NCBI GenBank assembly: GCA_009809945.1
Contig: WTPW01000618.1
Location: 40,384-104,383 of the forward strand
DNA: 64,000 bases
DNA from: Gigaspora margarita
Lineage: Eukaryota; Glomeromycota; Glomeromycetes; Diversisporales; Gigasporaceae
Direction: 5' to 3'
Below are positions 23,657 to 33,815 of this stretch, one piece after another; within the stretch, counting starts at the first letter, position 1, and each line of letters begins with the position of its first letter. Under the pieces are notes generated by a model. That model was not told the DNA's origin, searched no databases, and worked only from the letters and a program-made list of their open reading frames with translations. Both the position numbers and the translations under genes were made by a program.

Positions 23657-25040
23657 CAGGGTTGTAAAAAACTTACGGGTTTTGTCACGGGTAATTACAC
23701 GTAAAGTAACGTAATAAAACGTGCTCATACGTGCCACCCAATGCATGTATCAATACCGTAAAATGTAATATACGTGCCATTCTGTCACATTTTGGTTCGT
23801 GTTTTATGCCTTTACGTGCCACATGACACGTGCTTATCCAGACAACCACGTGCCAATCCGTACCAACACCCGGACCACTTTTCTCATAGGACACAAAATT
23901 CTGAAAAGCCTGTCAACGAAGTGACAGGGCGATCATTATTGCGAGATCAGATGACTTTATGACCGATTACGTACAGGTTTTGTTATGTATCCTTTTATGG
24001 TTATNCTTTGATTATTGTCGTGAGATTTTGTAACTTGTATTTACAAGTAATTTCAGATTTGCATATGATTTTGATATTCACATGGTTATGATTATTGTTA
24101 GATCGATAACAGGGTAAGGGACAATGACTGTGGCCAAGTATGAACCAGTGATACGGGAGGAGTATTTAAGNCNGAGAATCTCAGTGAAGAAGGTTATCTT
24201 TCGTTTCGCTATCGCTCGCCTTGTGAAGGCTGGCTCTATCACCCTCCCTTACCCACCCGAAGTCAAGCAAGCAGTGTTGTTTCTTTTGTTAGATCAGACT
24301 CCACGGCTGCATTAGCAGNGCAAGGACCTGTAGTGTACCTGACTCCACGGCTGCAAGTGGCAGTGCAAGGACCAGAGGTAGTTGGCTCAGCGGCTGCAAG
24401 TGGCAGTGCAAGGACCTGTTGTGTACCTGGCTCNACGGCTGCAAGTGGCAGTACAAGGACCAGAGGTAGTTTGCTCCGCGGCTGCAAGTGGCAGTGCAAG
24501 GACCTATTGTGTACCTGGCTCCACGGCTGCAAGTGGCGGTGCAAGGACCAGAGGTAGTTGTCTCCGCGGTTGCAAGTGGCAGCGCAAGGACCAGTTTTTG
24601 TATTTGACTCCATGGCTGCAAGTGGCAGTGCAAGGACCAGTTGTTGTATTTGGCTCCACGGCTGCAAGTGGCAGCGCAAGGACCATAAGAATGAACCTCG
24701 CTCATATCGGCAGGAACATAGTCACCGATTCTCTTTTCAGCTATGAGAAGATTCAATGATTTCCCTCTATATGAAGTTTCGGATTTCCCTCTATATGAAG
24801 TTTCGGATCGTCGCTATGGTGGAAAATGTGATCATGTATATTAGAGCCAATAAGGGTAGCGAGCCCTTATCCCATATGTTTTTCAGATTATGTAAATAAA
24901 GTCATTCAGTTTTTTTGAATAAAGTCAGCTGATCGAGCAATAATAAATCTAATTTTCAAATCAGCCATAAGGTAACTTACCGGTAATTTACCGGTAACTT
25001 ACCGACAAATTTTATAAATAACCTTAATTTTACAACCCTA
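23657..25040. mobile_element. hAT-like non-autonomous element with 8-bp duplication
   Basis: 1,384 bp. Ends CAGGGTTGTAAAA (left) and TAGGGTTGTAAAA (right, reverse-complemented), flanked by the exact 8-bp direct repeat CTTCTAAT (23649-23656, 25041-25048). YAGGG ends plus 8-bp duplication are hAT hallmarks. The left third (23673-23891) matches the right half of the TTA-type MITE at 31559-36423, including its terminal ACCACTTTTCTCATAGG, so the element is chimeric. The middle is relatively GC-rich with a 45-bp minisatellite. Right subterminal sequence repeats TAACTTACCGG. No transposase. Confidence 0.8.
24300..24690. repeat. 45-bp GC-rich minisatellite, nine copies
   Basis: GGCTGCAAGTGGCAGTGCAA recurs at 24305, 24349, 24392, 24438, 24480, 24525, 24568, 24614 and 24660 (42-46 bp apart), with alternating linkers GACCAGAGGTAGTTG and GACCTRTTGTGTACCTGG, so the higher-order period is about 88 bp. 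Several frames are open on both strands because the unit is near a multiple of three, but the spacing varies and I do not call a protein. Three ambiguous bases lie inside or near it (24171-24434). Confidence 0.85.
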
Positions 25041-25048
25041 CTTCTAAT

Positions 25049-25439
25049 TCAGTTTTTGCGCTTATAAATTTAATTTTGCCTATTTGTAAAGAGAGCTTTC
25101 TTACGATTGTATTGGTACATAAGACTAGATTTTGTGGCAAATGTAATCAAGAAAAATTAACATTAAAAAGATTTCAAATGAAATAATATGGATCTTGGTA
25201 TGTAAGAAAAAACACATATTTAAATATTCTCACATTCGTTCCTGGTAAAATTAAAATTTTTATTTGTAGTAGTCAAGTTGAAAAAATTAAAGAAATGCTT
25301 ATCATACAAATTCTTTCTACATTTATTTTTATAATCTTCAAGGTAAATGAAATTAATAATTGACGTATTAAATCGTTCTGAGAGTTCATCTATCTCTGAC
25401 TTTCTTTAATAATTCATTTCCTTATAGATGATCAAAAAC
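25049..25439. other. AT-rich spacer
   Basis: No gene or repeat recognised. Confidence 0.35.
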
Positions 25440-26035
25440 ATCAGTGGAGTACACGTTTACGGTAAAAATTAACTGAAGAACCGAGATTATTTTTATTATG
25501 AATATGAATCAAAAATTGGGTTTAATATCATATATAAACACATGCTACTTAAAACTAACACATATCGGTAGGGTGTTATCTCAACTAAACATAGTCAATG
25601 AAGATCATTAAAGATTTATTAATGGTTATATTTCAATATTATCTTTAAACAATTTTTTAGATTACGGTACGATTCCCCGAAAGTTATTTCCCCGACAGGC
25701 ACTTATCTGAAATCACACAGGATGGTAATCTGCTAAAATGTATAGCCACAACTACTCAAATGCTAATCCTAGCGCTATGTGATGCCGGCTAAGTGTCCTA
25801 TTGGGGAATAGCTTTCGGGGAATTGAACGACGTCTAATTTTTTATACTAGGCGATTATAAAATAATTATAGTTTATAAAAATCATTCAATTATTATATAA
25901 ATATTAAATATTAAAAAAAAATAACTCCATTATCATATAGAGCTAGTTGAGAGCTTCAAGTTAAAAAAAAAAAAAACAAAAAAAAATATATATATATACA
26001 CTTTCGTTATATACTTGCGCTAATAAATGTAGATT
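25440..26035. repeat. Dispersed repeat, copy 1 (second copy at 43850-45290)
   Basis: Shares with 43850-44177 and 45243-45290 the blocks GGTAAAAATTAACTGAAGAA, ATGAATCAAAAATTGGG, GTAGRGTGTTATCT, TTTATTAATGGTTATAT, and the terminal GAGAGCTTCAAGTTAAAAA (inverted mirror at 45240-45262). Copy 1 carries a small MITE; copy 2 carries a SINE-like insert. Confidence 0.7.
25672..25823. mobile_element. Short MITE with ATTCCCCGAAAG ends
   Basis: 152 bp with inverted ends ATTCCCCGAAAGTTATTTCCCC-type on the left and ATTCCCCGAAAGCTATTCCCC on the reverse-complemented right, and a second mirrored block GGCACTTA/TAAGTGTCC. It interrupts a dispersed repeat whose second copy (43850 on) lacks it. No clear target duplication. 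Confidence 0.7.
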
Positions 26036-28399
26036 CAAACATACGGCCGGCCTAAAAAAAAAAAAAATCCGAAAATGACAAGTTAATGATCTTCATATAT
26101 TGTTCTGCGTCATTTCACAATTTAAGTCGATTTCAAATTGACCTAAGTCATTCTTAAATTTGAGACGGACGTACTTTATTTCTCAATTGGTGAAAAATAA
26201 AATAGATAAAATTATATAACCAAGCGATAAAATTATAGACATTAATAATATTTATTATACCGTATACATTCATTTCCACAAATAAAAAATTTACATAAAA
26301 TTTTATATAAAGAAATTAAAAAAAAAACATACATAAATCTGCGTAAATTACCGTTATATTAAAAAAAGAAAATATTTATAAATTTAAATAAAAAAAGCAC
26401 AACAGTAAAAAATTCGCACGATTAAAAATTTCAACAATTTTTACACTACCACGAAAGAATGTACTCACATCGTCTTGTACATATCAAATTACTTTCTTTG
26501 AGTCTTCCATCTCTCTTTTGCTTGAAAAGTGTAAGGTCAATTTTCACTTGAATTAACACCGTATTGACGATTTCAATAATTTCAAGGTTATTATTCATTG
26601 AAACACTCTATTCATGAATGTATTCATGAATGGAATCATCAACTACTGTTTGTAAGATAAAACAATATCATATACAAATCTTTTTATCATAATTATACAG
26701 TATGTTAAAATTTATTATCATTAAAAAAAACATAAGTATAATAAAAAAAAAATCTTTCACTAGGTTTTTGTCTTGACTAGCATACTTCGTTACTTGGTGC
26801 ATAGCACAAATTATCTTACAAAAATGCGTCCCTAAGTTATTTTCAATTTCTTAATTGTATGAAGTTTTTTAATTACACCAACATAAAGAATTTTAAAATT
26901 ATAGATATCCAATATTTAAATTTTGGGTTATGTGAATCGCTTGGATTTTAAGTGCAATTACACATTATTTATACCATTAAACAACGCTTGTTTTTCTTTT
27001 GACGAAAAAAAGCTTCTAATCTTTGATCAAAGATTTCGAGCCAGAAACTTGTATCATTCCATATTAAGAAATTAATAATGAAAAAATGAAAAAAATTCAT
27101 TTAAAATTAAAATTTGAAAGATTATTCTTTTTATATGAATTAATGTACATATGTAATGCGCAATATATTTGTAGTATAATAAAATTTAATAATTATGAGT
27201 TCTAATTTTTTTTTATTAGAATATAATAATTAATTGCATTAAAAATTGACTTATGTTATTTCTAAATCGGTGAAAATTCAAGAATGATCCAAAATCAATC
27301 TAAATTACGAACACTACTACGTGAAAATCTTTCGGTTTTAGTTTGCACTGTAAACTGTACACTTCGTTTTTGCAAGCATGACTACATTCCAAGTAAGTTT
27401 GATTAACTAGTTATTCTTACAAATGGGACCTTAATTCACCCTTCGGAAAGATCAAATCCCAATAAGGTATGATCATCTTCATTATAATGGTTTATATATT
27501 TTTGATTAGCATTTTTAAAGTCACTTGAGTCAATTATTAACTGTTTTCCATTCTCGATTTTGCGTGAAATGTCACAGAGGTATCTTATCTTTAATTTAAA
27601 ATGAACCTAATCAACCTAATCATAAACTTTCTTTTAATATACCAACTTTTTGAGGTGTACAAAAATATATAAATACTGTAAATCAAATAAAAACAATTTA
27701 CTTATAATATAAGTAACTGGTTTTGGTTTAGATAAAACATGAAAATTTTTTATTTAACGTAAAAGAACAAACTTTTGAAATATTAAAATTAATTGCAAAT
27801 TAAAAAAGAAAGATATGCTACAGACTGTAAAATTTGTTTACATATAAAAATGATCATAATATTGTAATATAATCATTAAATGGCAATGAAAAAAATTAAA
27901 AGTTAATATAATTAAACATTTTTAATGATAATATTTTTATGAATGATCAATATGTTTCAATAATATTAATAATATTAGTCCAAAATAAATTCTATGAATT
28001 CTATGACTATTAGCATTATTAGCATTAATTTATGATAAGTACAGTGAATAGGCTATTATTAGAATAGTGGGACATTACTGTATACGATCACTCATCATAT
28101 AACAATAATATTTCTGAACGTTAGGTCCGTTTTTCGACGGTATTGAATTTAATCTAAAATTATTATTTATAATATTCATCTAAATATTTGAAATCGTTCT
28201 TAAAATAGGAAAAATTTGTTGCTCATTATTTTCCTACTATCATCAAATTTCTCACGCCATAATCGTGATTATTCAATAAAGAATTTTAAATTAAAAGATT
28301 ATATAAAGATAATACACATAGTATCCTCTTATATAAGTCATTGATTCCCTTATAGACAGACTGATAACATCAAGTAACGAATCAGCTCAAAATAATTGC
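26036..28399. other. AT-rich intergenic upstream of kelch remnant
   Basis: No gene I can support. Scattered short open stretches only (see rejected items). Base composition resembles non-repetitive intergenic sequence rather than a satellite. Confidence 0.4.
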
Positions 28400-29769
28400 A
28401 TGATAATGTCGTACTTTAACTTTAATATTTTCACGTTTTTCCTAAATTTTATTTTTATTTTTGCCAATTTCATTCCAGATTCAAGATGGGGACATACCTC
28501 AGTCCTCGTCGATAAGAAGCTCTATATTTCTGGTGGATTAAGTTTAACCAATTGGAAAGAATTTTTTTATTTAGATGTTTCTCAACATTTTGCAATAACA
28601 GCATTACAATGGAATGATCTTACTTTTACTGGCCCTACCCTAGATGTTGGTTCTTCAATGTGTAGTGGAGGAAACAATAATGATTTGATTTTTATTTTTG
28701 GTGGTTTTCTAATTACAATTCTTTCACTTATAAATATGATAAAAGCAAACAACAGTGGGCTAATGTCACAAATGTTGGAAATCAACCCACAGGAAGAAGT
28801 CAAATTTCATGCGCTAAATTTGGCAATGGATCAATTGCAATTTTCGCTGGTTATTTTAATTATGTAAATGACAGCAAAAATGATCTTTGGATATTCGATT
28901 CATTAGCATTAACATGGAGTTTAAAGAATGCATCCAATGCACCTCCAGATATCTGGGCGTATCGTGCAATAACATTGCCTGATGATGCTATTTTATACAT
29001 TGGTGTGCCTTTTATGGTAAAGAAAAAGATGTGCCATTGAATAGTGTAAGTGTTGTATTTTAACAAAATAGACCTTTAACTCTTATTCAATAATTATTCT
29101 TTCTTTGTATTTCTTTGTAGTTACCATTATATGACTCAACAACTAACACTTGGAAAAATTTGGTACGCAATAATGATAGGCACAACTTTGTTTTGTTAAC
29201 TTATATCTTACAACAGCAATTGTAAAGAAATTTGATAAATATTAGAATACAACCGGTCCAACTCCTCCAAGTCGCCACTATTTCTCAGCAGTATTAAGTA
29301 TGTAATTTGAAAATGTAAAAATTAAATGAGTGTTTAATTATAAAGTTTTTGTTATTAACCATTCAAACTAAAGCTTCCGACAAACGTATTAAAATATTTG
29401 GTGGATCTAGTGATAATTCTTCGATACTCGGTGATTTATAGGTTTTAGATATTGCAACATATCAATGGCCAGCCGGAAAAATTTCAAACCCTAATGGTCT
29501 AACTCTTTATGGCCATACTGCGAACTTAATAGATAATTATATGATTGTAGCTTTTGGTAAAAATTTAGTTATTTTAACCTACTTATCAGTTATGTATGAA
29601 TATTTATGTTTGATATTTGATTTAAACTTGCTAAACCTTTATTTATTTAACAGGTGGTTAAAATGGAGGTCCAAATTTTTCATCAACAATATATATGTTA
29701 GATGTAAGCCAGAGAGATTCCTATAAATGGGTTACTGACTTTAATCCAAGGACTACAAATTTCAAGTAA
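28400..29769 (+). pseudogene. Kelch-repeat beta-propeller protein, degenerate
   Basis: Starts MIMSYFNFNIFTFFLNFIFI, a hydrophobic signal-like leader, then RWGHTSVLVDKKLYISGG, DLIFIFGG, SIAIFAGYFN, KNDLWIFDSLALTWS, DAILYIG, YDSTTNTWKNL, PPSRHYFSAVL, KRIKIFGGSSDNSS and TIYMLDVSQRDSYKW: the kelch G-G then W blades of a secreted or membrane-anchored propeller. Exons: 28400-29045, 29121-29162, 29246-29297, 29374-29556, 29654-29769, each with GT-AG introns of 70-100 bp. Breaks: a frameshift near 28705, another before 29010, TAG at 29439-29441 and TAA at 29659-29661 (both where Tyr would fit). The C-terminal transmembrane helix usual for related fungal kelch proteins is absent. Kelch genes are greatly expanded in Glomeromycotina (family knowledge). 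Confidence 0.8.
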
Positions 29770-29886
29770 TTAAATCCCAAGTAATACAAAATTTCTCTAG
29801 CTTAATTATTGATTTCTTTAAATTATTTGTTGTTTTATTATTTTGACACTATGATTTATTAAATAACAAATAGGAATCCCCACATC

Positions 29887-30009
29887 AAAAGGGGCAGTGA
29901 GCAAAAAAATTTTTTTTAAAAAAAAATGTAATTTCTTAACGAATTAGATAATAAGCATATAATTTTTAAAAATTGTAAAATCAAAATTTTTGGCCACTGC
30001 CCCTTTTTA
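29887..30009. mobile_element. Short MITE, GGGGCAGTG ends
   Basis: About 123 bp with inverted ends AAAAGGGGCAGTGAGCAAAAA-like and AAAAAGGGGCAGTGGCCAAAA (reverse-complemented right), around an A/T core with TTTTTTTTAAAAAAAAA. It lies just downstream of the kelch remnant. Confidence 0.65.
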
Positions 30010-30489
30010 TTGTGTGCTCTTCAATAAATATGCTCTACAAATCAATTTTTGAATTAACGAAAGGATCTGACAAATTATATGCCTGATAAACTGTTGACAG
30101 ATTGATGGAATTGTTAATGATTAGTGAAACTATTGACGATTGATGATTGAAAAACATTAACAAAACTACTATTATAAAAAAAAAAACAATACTATAAAAG
30201 ATCATATATATTTAACGAACTCTCTGAAAATCGGTAAACGTGAATTTGCCAAATTTACTTCTGTTATTTGATTAACTAATAATTACAAACTATTTTGGGC
30301 GAAAAAATGACAAAAAAATAGCTAAGTTTGCGGAGCAGAATCACTGATATTCGGGTAATAAAGTTATAAAATTTTGATGATCAAGAAAAGCGAAACCCAT
30401 GAAAAATAAAAAAAAAACAGCAGTTTAACTATGAGTGGTTAATTAAAAATGTCGGGAAAAAAATTTTGCTTATATATAACTATCATAAT
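30010..30489. other. AT-rich spacer
   Basis: No gene or clear repeat; a few short TTGACGATTGATGATTGA-like repeats near 30110-30160. Confidence 0.35.
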
Positions 30490-30870
30490 ATGCACCACAG
30501 CTGCAGTAAAATTGTTGAAATCATAGTTTTGTAGAATTCACAACTGTAATTCAAACACAAAATGTGTATCACGATAGCAAAATTTTCACAATAATAATCA
30601 TGATAGAATTTACAACTATGATTCCAACGCAAACTAACTCAACTTTAACCGCACATTGTGTATCACTATAGTAGTTTGTAACTTTTGTAACAAAATTGAT
30701 AGAATTTTTGACTTAATTTCAATACATATAGTATGCCACCGCATTAATAATACAAACAACTTAACCACATATGTGTCATCGTGATAGCTCATAAGTTTTG
30801 TAATAGAATTTTTTGTATTAAATCAAATAGTAATTATGACTCTTTCAATACAATCTAACTCATGGTTAGA
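30490..30870. repeat. Satellite copies away from the main array
   Basis: Same unit as 11490-16130: CACATTGTGTATCACTATAGTAG, TTTGTAACAAAATT, ATGATAGAATTTACAA, CCAACGCAAACTAACTCAAC. Three or four decayed copies about 15 kb from the main block. Confidence 0.7.
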
Positions 30871-31558
30871 TTGCAAAGTAAAGTTACTGCTGGTGATATG
30901 TGAAATTATAAAAATTAAAAAATAATGTATCTTTAAATAAAGGTCTTAAAATTCATCTAATAATGCCCAAACTTTGTTATTTTGATGAATAAGCTTAAGA
31001 AAAATAATTCTTTAGCAAGCATGAGAAAAAATTTTAATTTATACGAATACATCTTCCGTAATAAATAGTAACAACTAAAAAAAAAAACTTACATTAATTT
31101 GCTATAGAATTACCTACACTAAATTCTATCCTATTATTTTATGCATAAAAATTAGTTATATTTCGCATAACTCACTGCATTTGCCCGACGAGTTTCTTGT
31201 TTATTTATTAATCTTCTTCAATCTTTTTCAGTGATCTGCCTGTGATCTTTGCCTATTAACTTTGAGTCTTTGCTTGTTATTCGCTACATTTCCTTTTCTT
31301 GTTATTCGCTACATTTCCTTTTTTTGATTAAAGCAGAAAGACTTCTGTGACAAGTATTTTTTATTGCGCTATCTGAACTGCGCGTGTTGCATGCTCAGAC
31401 ATACGTTCACAAAAAATTTTTATCGAATTTGTGCCATATTATAAGGTTTTATAAACTTTGATTCCATCATTAGATATATTCATATATATGCATTATTATA
31501 TAGAATTATTATTATTAGGTAGCTGCGCGACGCAGTCACGCTAAAACCAGGAACGTTA
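30871..31558. other. AT-rich spacer
   Basis: One 26-bp tandem duplication of CTTGTTATTCGCTACATTTC at 31274-31322; otherwise nothing recognisable. Confidence 0.4.
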
Positions 31559-32924
31559 CCCTATGAAAAAGGCGGTCCGTATAGGCATGTGTTTCTACGG
31601 AGAGACACGGTCAAGTGTGGCACGGTCGGATGTCCGGATTTGTACGTCAGTGATCCGTATTGGCACGTTTAATTGGTCCGAATTGGACTGTTTACCCGGA
31701 CATTTTGGACCGTAAATGGACCGGGTTTTGCTGCACTTTATTAAACTAAAACTTACGGGTTTTGGCACGGGTAATTACACGTAAAGTAACGAAATAAAAC
31801 GTGCTTATACGTGCCACCCAATGCACGCATATAGATGGGGGTGAAATTATGATGGTAATTTCTACATTCAACAGTAGAATTTGTTGAAATAATTTCACCA
31901 AAAATATTTGAAATTTAAAATGCCGAATTATATTTCGGCCGTAGAAATTTATAAAAATACGAAAAATTAATTTATTAACAATACTAAATCAACAGTTGAA
32001 ATTAATTTATTTACAAAAATCAAATCATTAGTTGAATTTAATTTATTTACAAAATTTAAACTGATGCTGAAATTAATTTTTGTAACAAAATATTATGATA
32101 CCTCCGAATCGTCAAATTTTATAATTAAAAGTTAGAAGTGTTGAAATTATAAGAATGCATAATTTTGCAAAATCACAATAAATAATATCGTAATCTAAAT
32201 CTTGTAAGATTATAATATACTATATTTTATAAAATAATACTGTATGTATGATATACCGTAATTGTAATCTATATTAAATAAACAGTTAATTTTGCGGCAA
32301 AAATGAGCGTACTATTTAGAAAATTATACACCCTGTGTATTTTTTAAATCAGATAAACTGTAAAGCAATGGCAGAAAAAAACTAGTAATTACAATCCAAT
32401 TGCAAAAAAGAAACTGCTAGAATTAAAATACAAAAAAATAATATATACAAGATTTTTTTAAAAAATCTAGATTTGCAGATAGTTGCTTGAATTTTAAATT
32501 CTGCTTTTATTTTTGCCATTTGATATGCACTTTGAACTTATTAGTCTAGTGCGTACGATGAATATACAATTAACTGGTTTATATAGATCAGAAACCAGTA
32601 TTTACCAGAATTATTATGTTAACTATCTCAAACTGCTTTTATTTGTTCTCGTTCAGAGATTATGTACTAACATATTAATAAAAATATATATATTTTTTTC
32701 ATAGTTGCGTAATGCCAACAAGTTATTCAGATCATATAAACAGATATGATTCACTGGAAGTTGTTATATGATGCAATTAGCTGTTAGTCTTCTACTTGTC
32801 TAAGCAAGCAAACCATACCCATACCCGTTGTTTCTCACTTTCCCAAAACCCACTTTCCCGAAACCAACCTTCCAAGATTATTTCCCTAACACCATAACTC
32901 CGATATCCTTTTTCTCAGCAAGAC

Positions 32925-33165
32925 AATTTCGTGTTCTGTTCATTTCACTGACAATCACTTTAGCGACAACTTAGTTCACTGACAGTTTATTTCACCGAAA
33001 GTCATTTCACTGACAAAGTAATTCCAGTCATTGTCGTTAGAGTTAGGTTTAGAATTGGAGTTAATGTTAGTGCAATTTTTAAAAAAAAGCCCCGTGGCGA
33101 AATAACTGTCAGTGAAAAAACTTGTCAGTAAAACAAGTTGTTGGTGAATTGATTGTCTATAAGAT
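32925..33165. repeat. Degenerate palindrome with TTCACTGACA motifs
   Basis: TTCACTGACAATCA, TTCACTGACAGTTTATTTC and TTCACTGACAAAG on the left are mirrored by CTGTCAGTGAAAAAA and GTTGGTGAATTGATTGTC on the right, consistent with an old MITE inside the 4.4-kb element. Confidence 0.5.
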
Positions 33166-33479
33166 AACATGGATCCATTTATATCCTGTTAGTAAATGGA
33201 TTTTCAGTATTACAACTTCGGCGAAATGGTATTTCGGAAAAATTTATCTTCTTGGGTGAGTTAGATCAAAAAATTTTTGATATCGCTTGCATTTAATTTT
33301 TTTACGCTTAATTACTAGTTTGTCGTTGCTGTATTTTTTTCATACAATTGCAGTACATATTGTAATGGATTAAAATAGTGAATTCGGATATTTTTATGTT
33401 TTTTTTATATATATATATATTATTATTTTTATTGTCTATTTTAGTTAATTATTATTTTATCTACATGTCGTCATTATAG

Positions 33480-33592
33480 ATGCCTGGCGAAACTATTTTG
33501 CCGTTGACGAAATGACGAAACCATAAGTTTCGTCAAGTTTCGTCATTGACGAAACTTATGGTTTCGTCAGGTTTCGTCATTTCGCCAGGCAT
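33480..33592. mobile_element. 113-bp hairpin MITE
   Basis: Ends ATGCCTGGCGAAA and its mirror TTTCGCCAGGCAT; the interior repeats GACGAAACC and GTTTCGTCA in both orientations, so almost the whole segment folds on itself. Nested within the 4.4-kb element. Confidence 0.75.
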
Positions 33593-33717
33593 CACTAGTC
33601 GTCATGCGTTAGAATTTGATAGTAGTCCTAAATAAGATCATTAATTCTTACGATAGAAACATTTAGTTATACAAATAAGGGAATCGCATGTGACGAGGAA
33701 AAGCGTAGTGCATTTAA

Positions 33718-33815
33718 TTTCGCATCAACGCCAACTTTTCTGCGTCAACGCTGAATCTATAGCGTAAACGCTAAATTATAACGTAAACGCTAAAATAATA
33801 GCGTAAACGCTTAGG
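33718..33815. repeat. GCGTAAACGC short repeats
   Basis: Six copies of a 10-bp near-palindrome, from CGCATCAACGCC and GCGTCAACGCTG to three of GCGTAAACGCT, about every 16-22 bp. CpG-containing palindromes stand out in this AT-rich context. Confidence 0.65.

Noticed and set aside
24263-24759. Several 60-155 residue frames on both strands
   Set aside because: They come from the 45-bp minisatellite; unit spacing varies by 1-4 bp so no frame is preserved across all copies.
26455-26605. 51-codon minus-strand frame starting ATGAATAATAACC
   Set aside because: No domain, no clear splice partners and too short to separate from chance.
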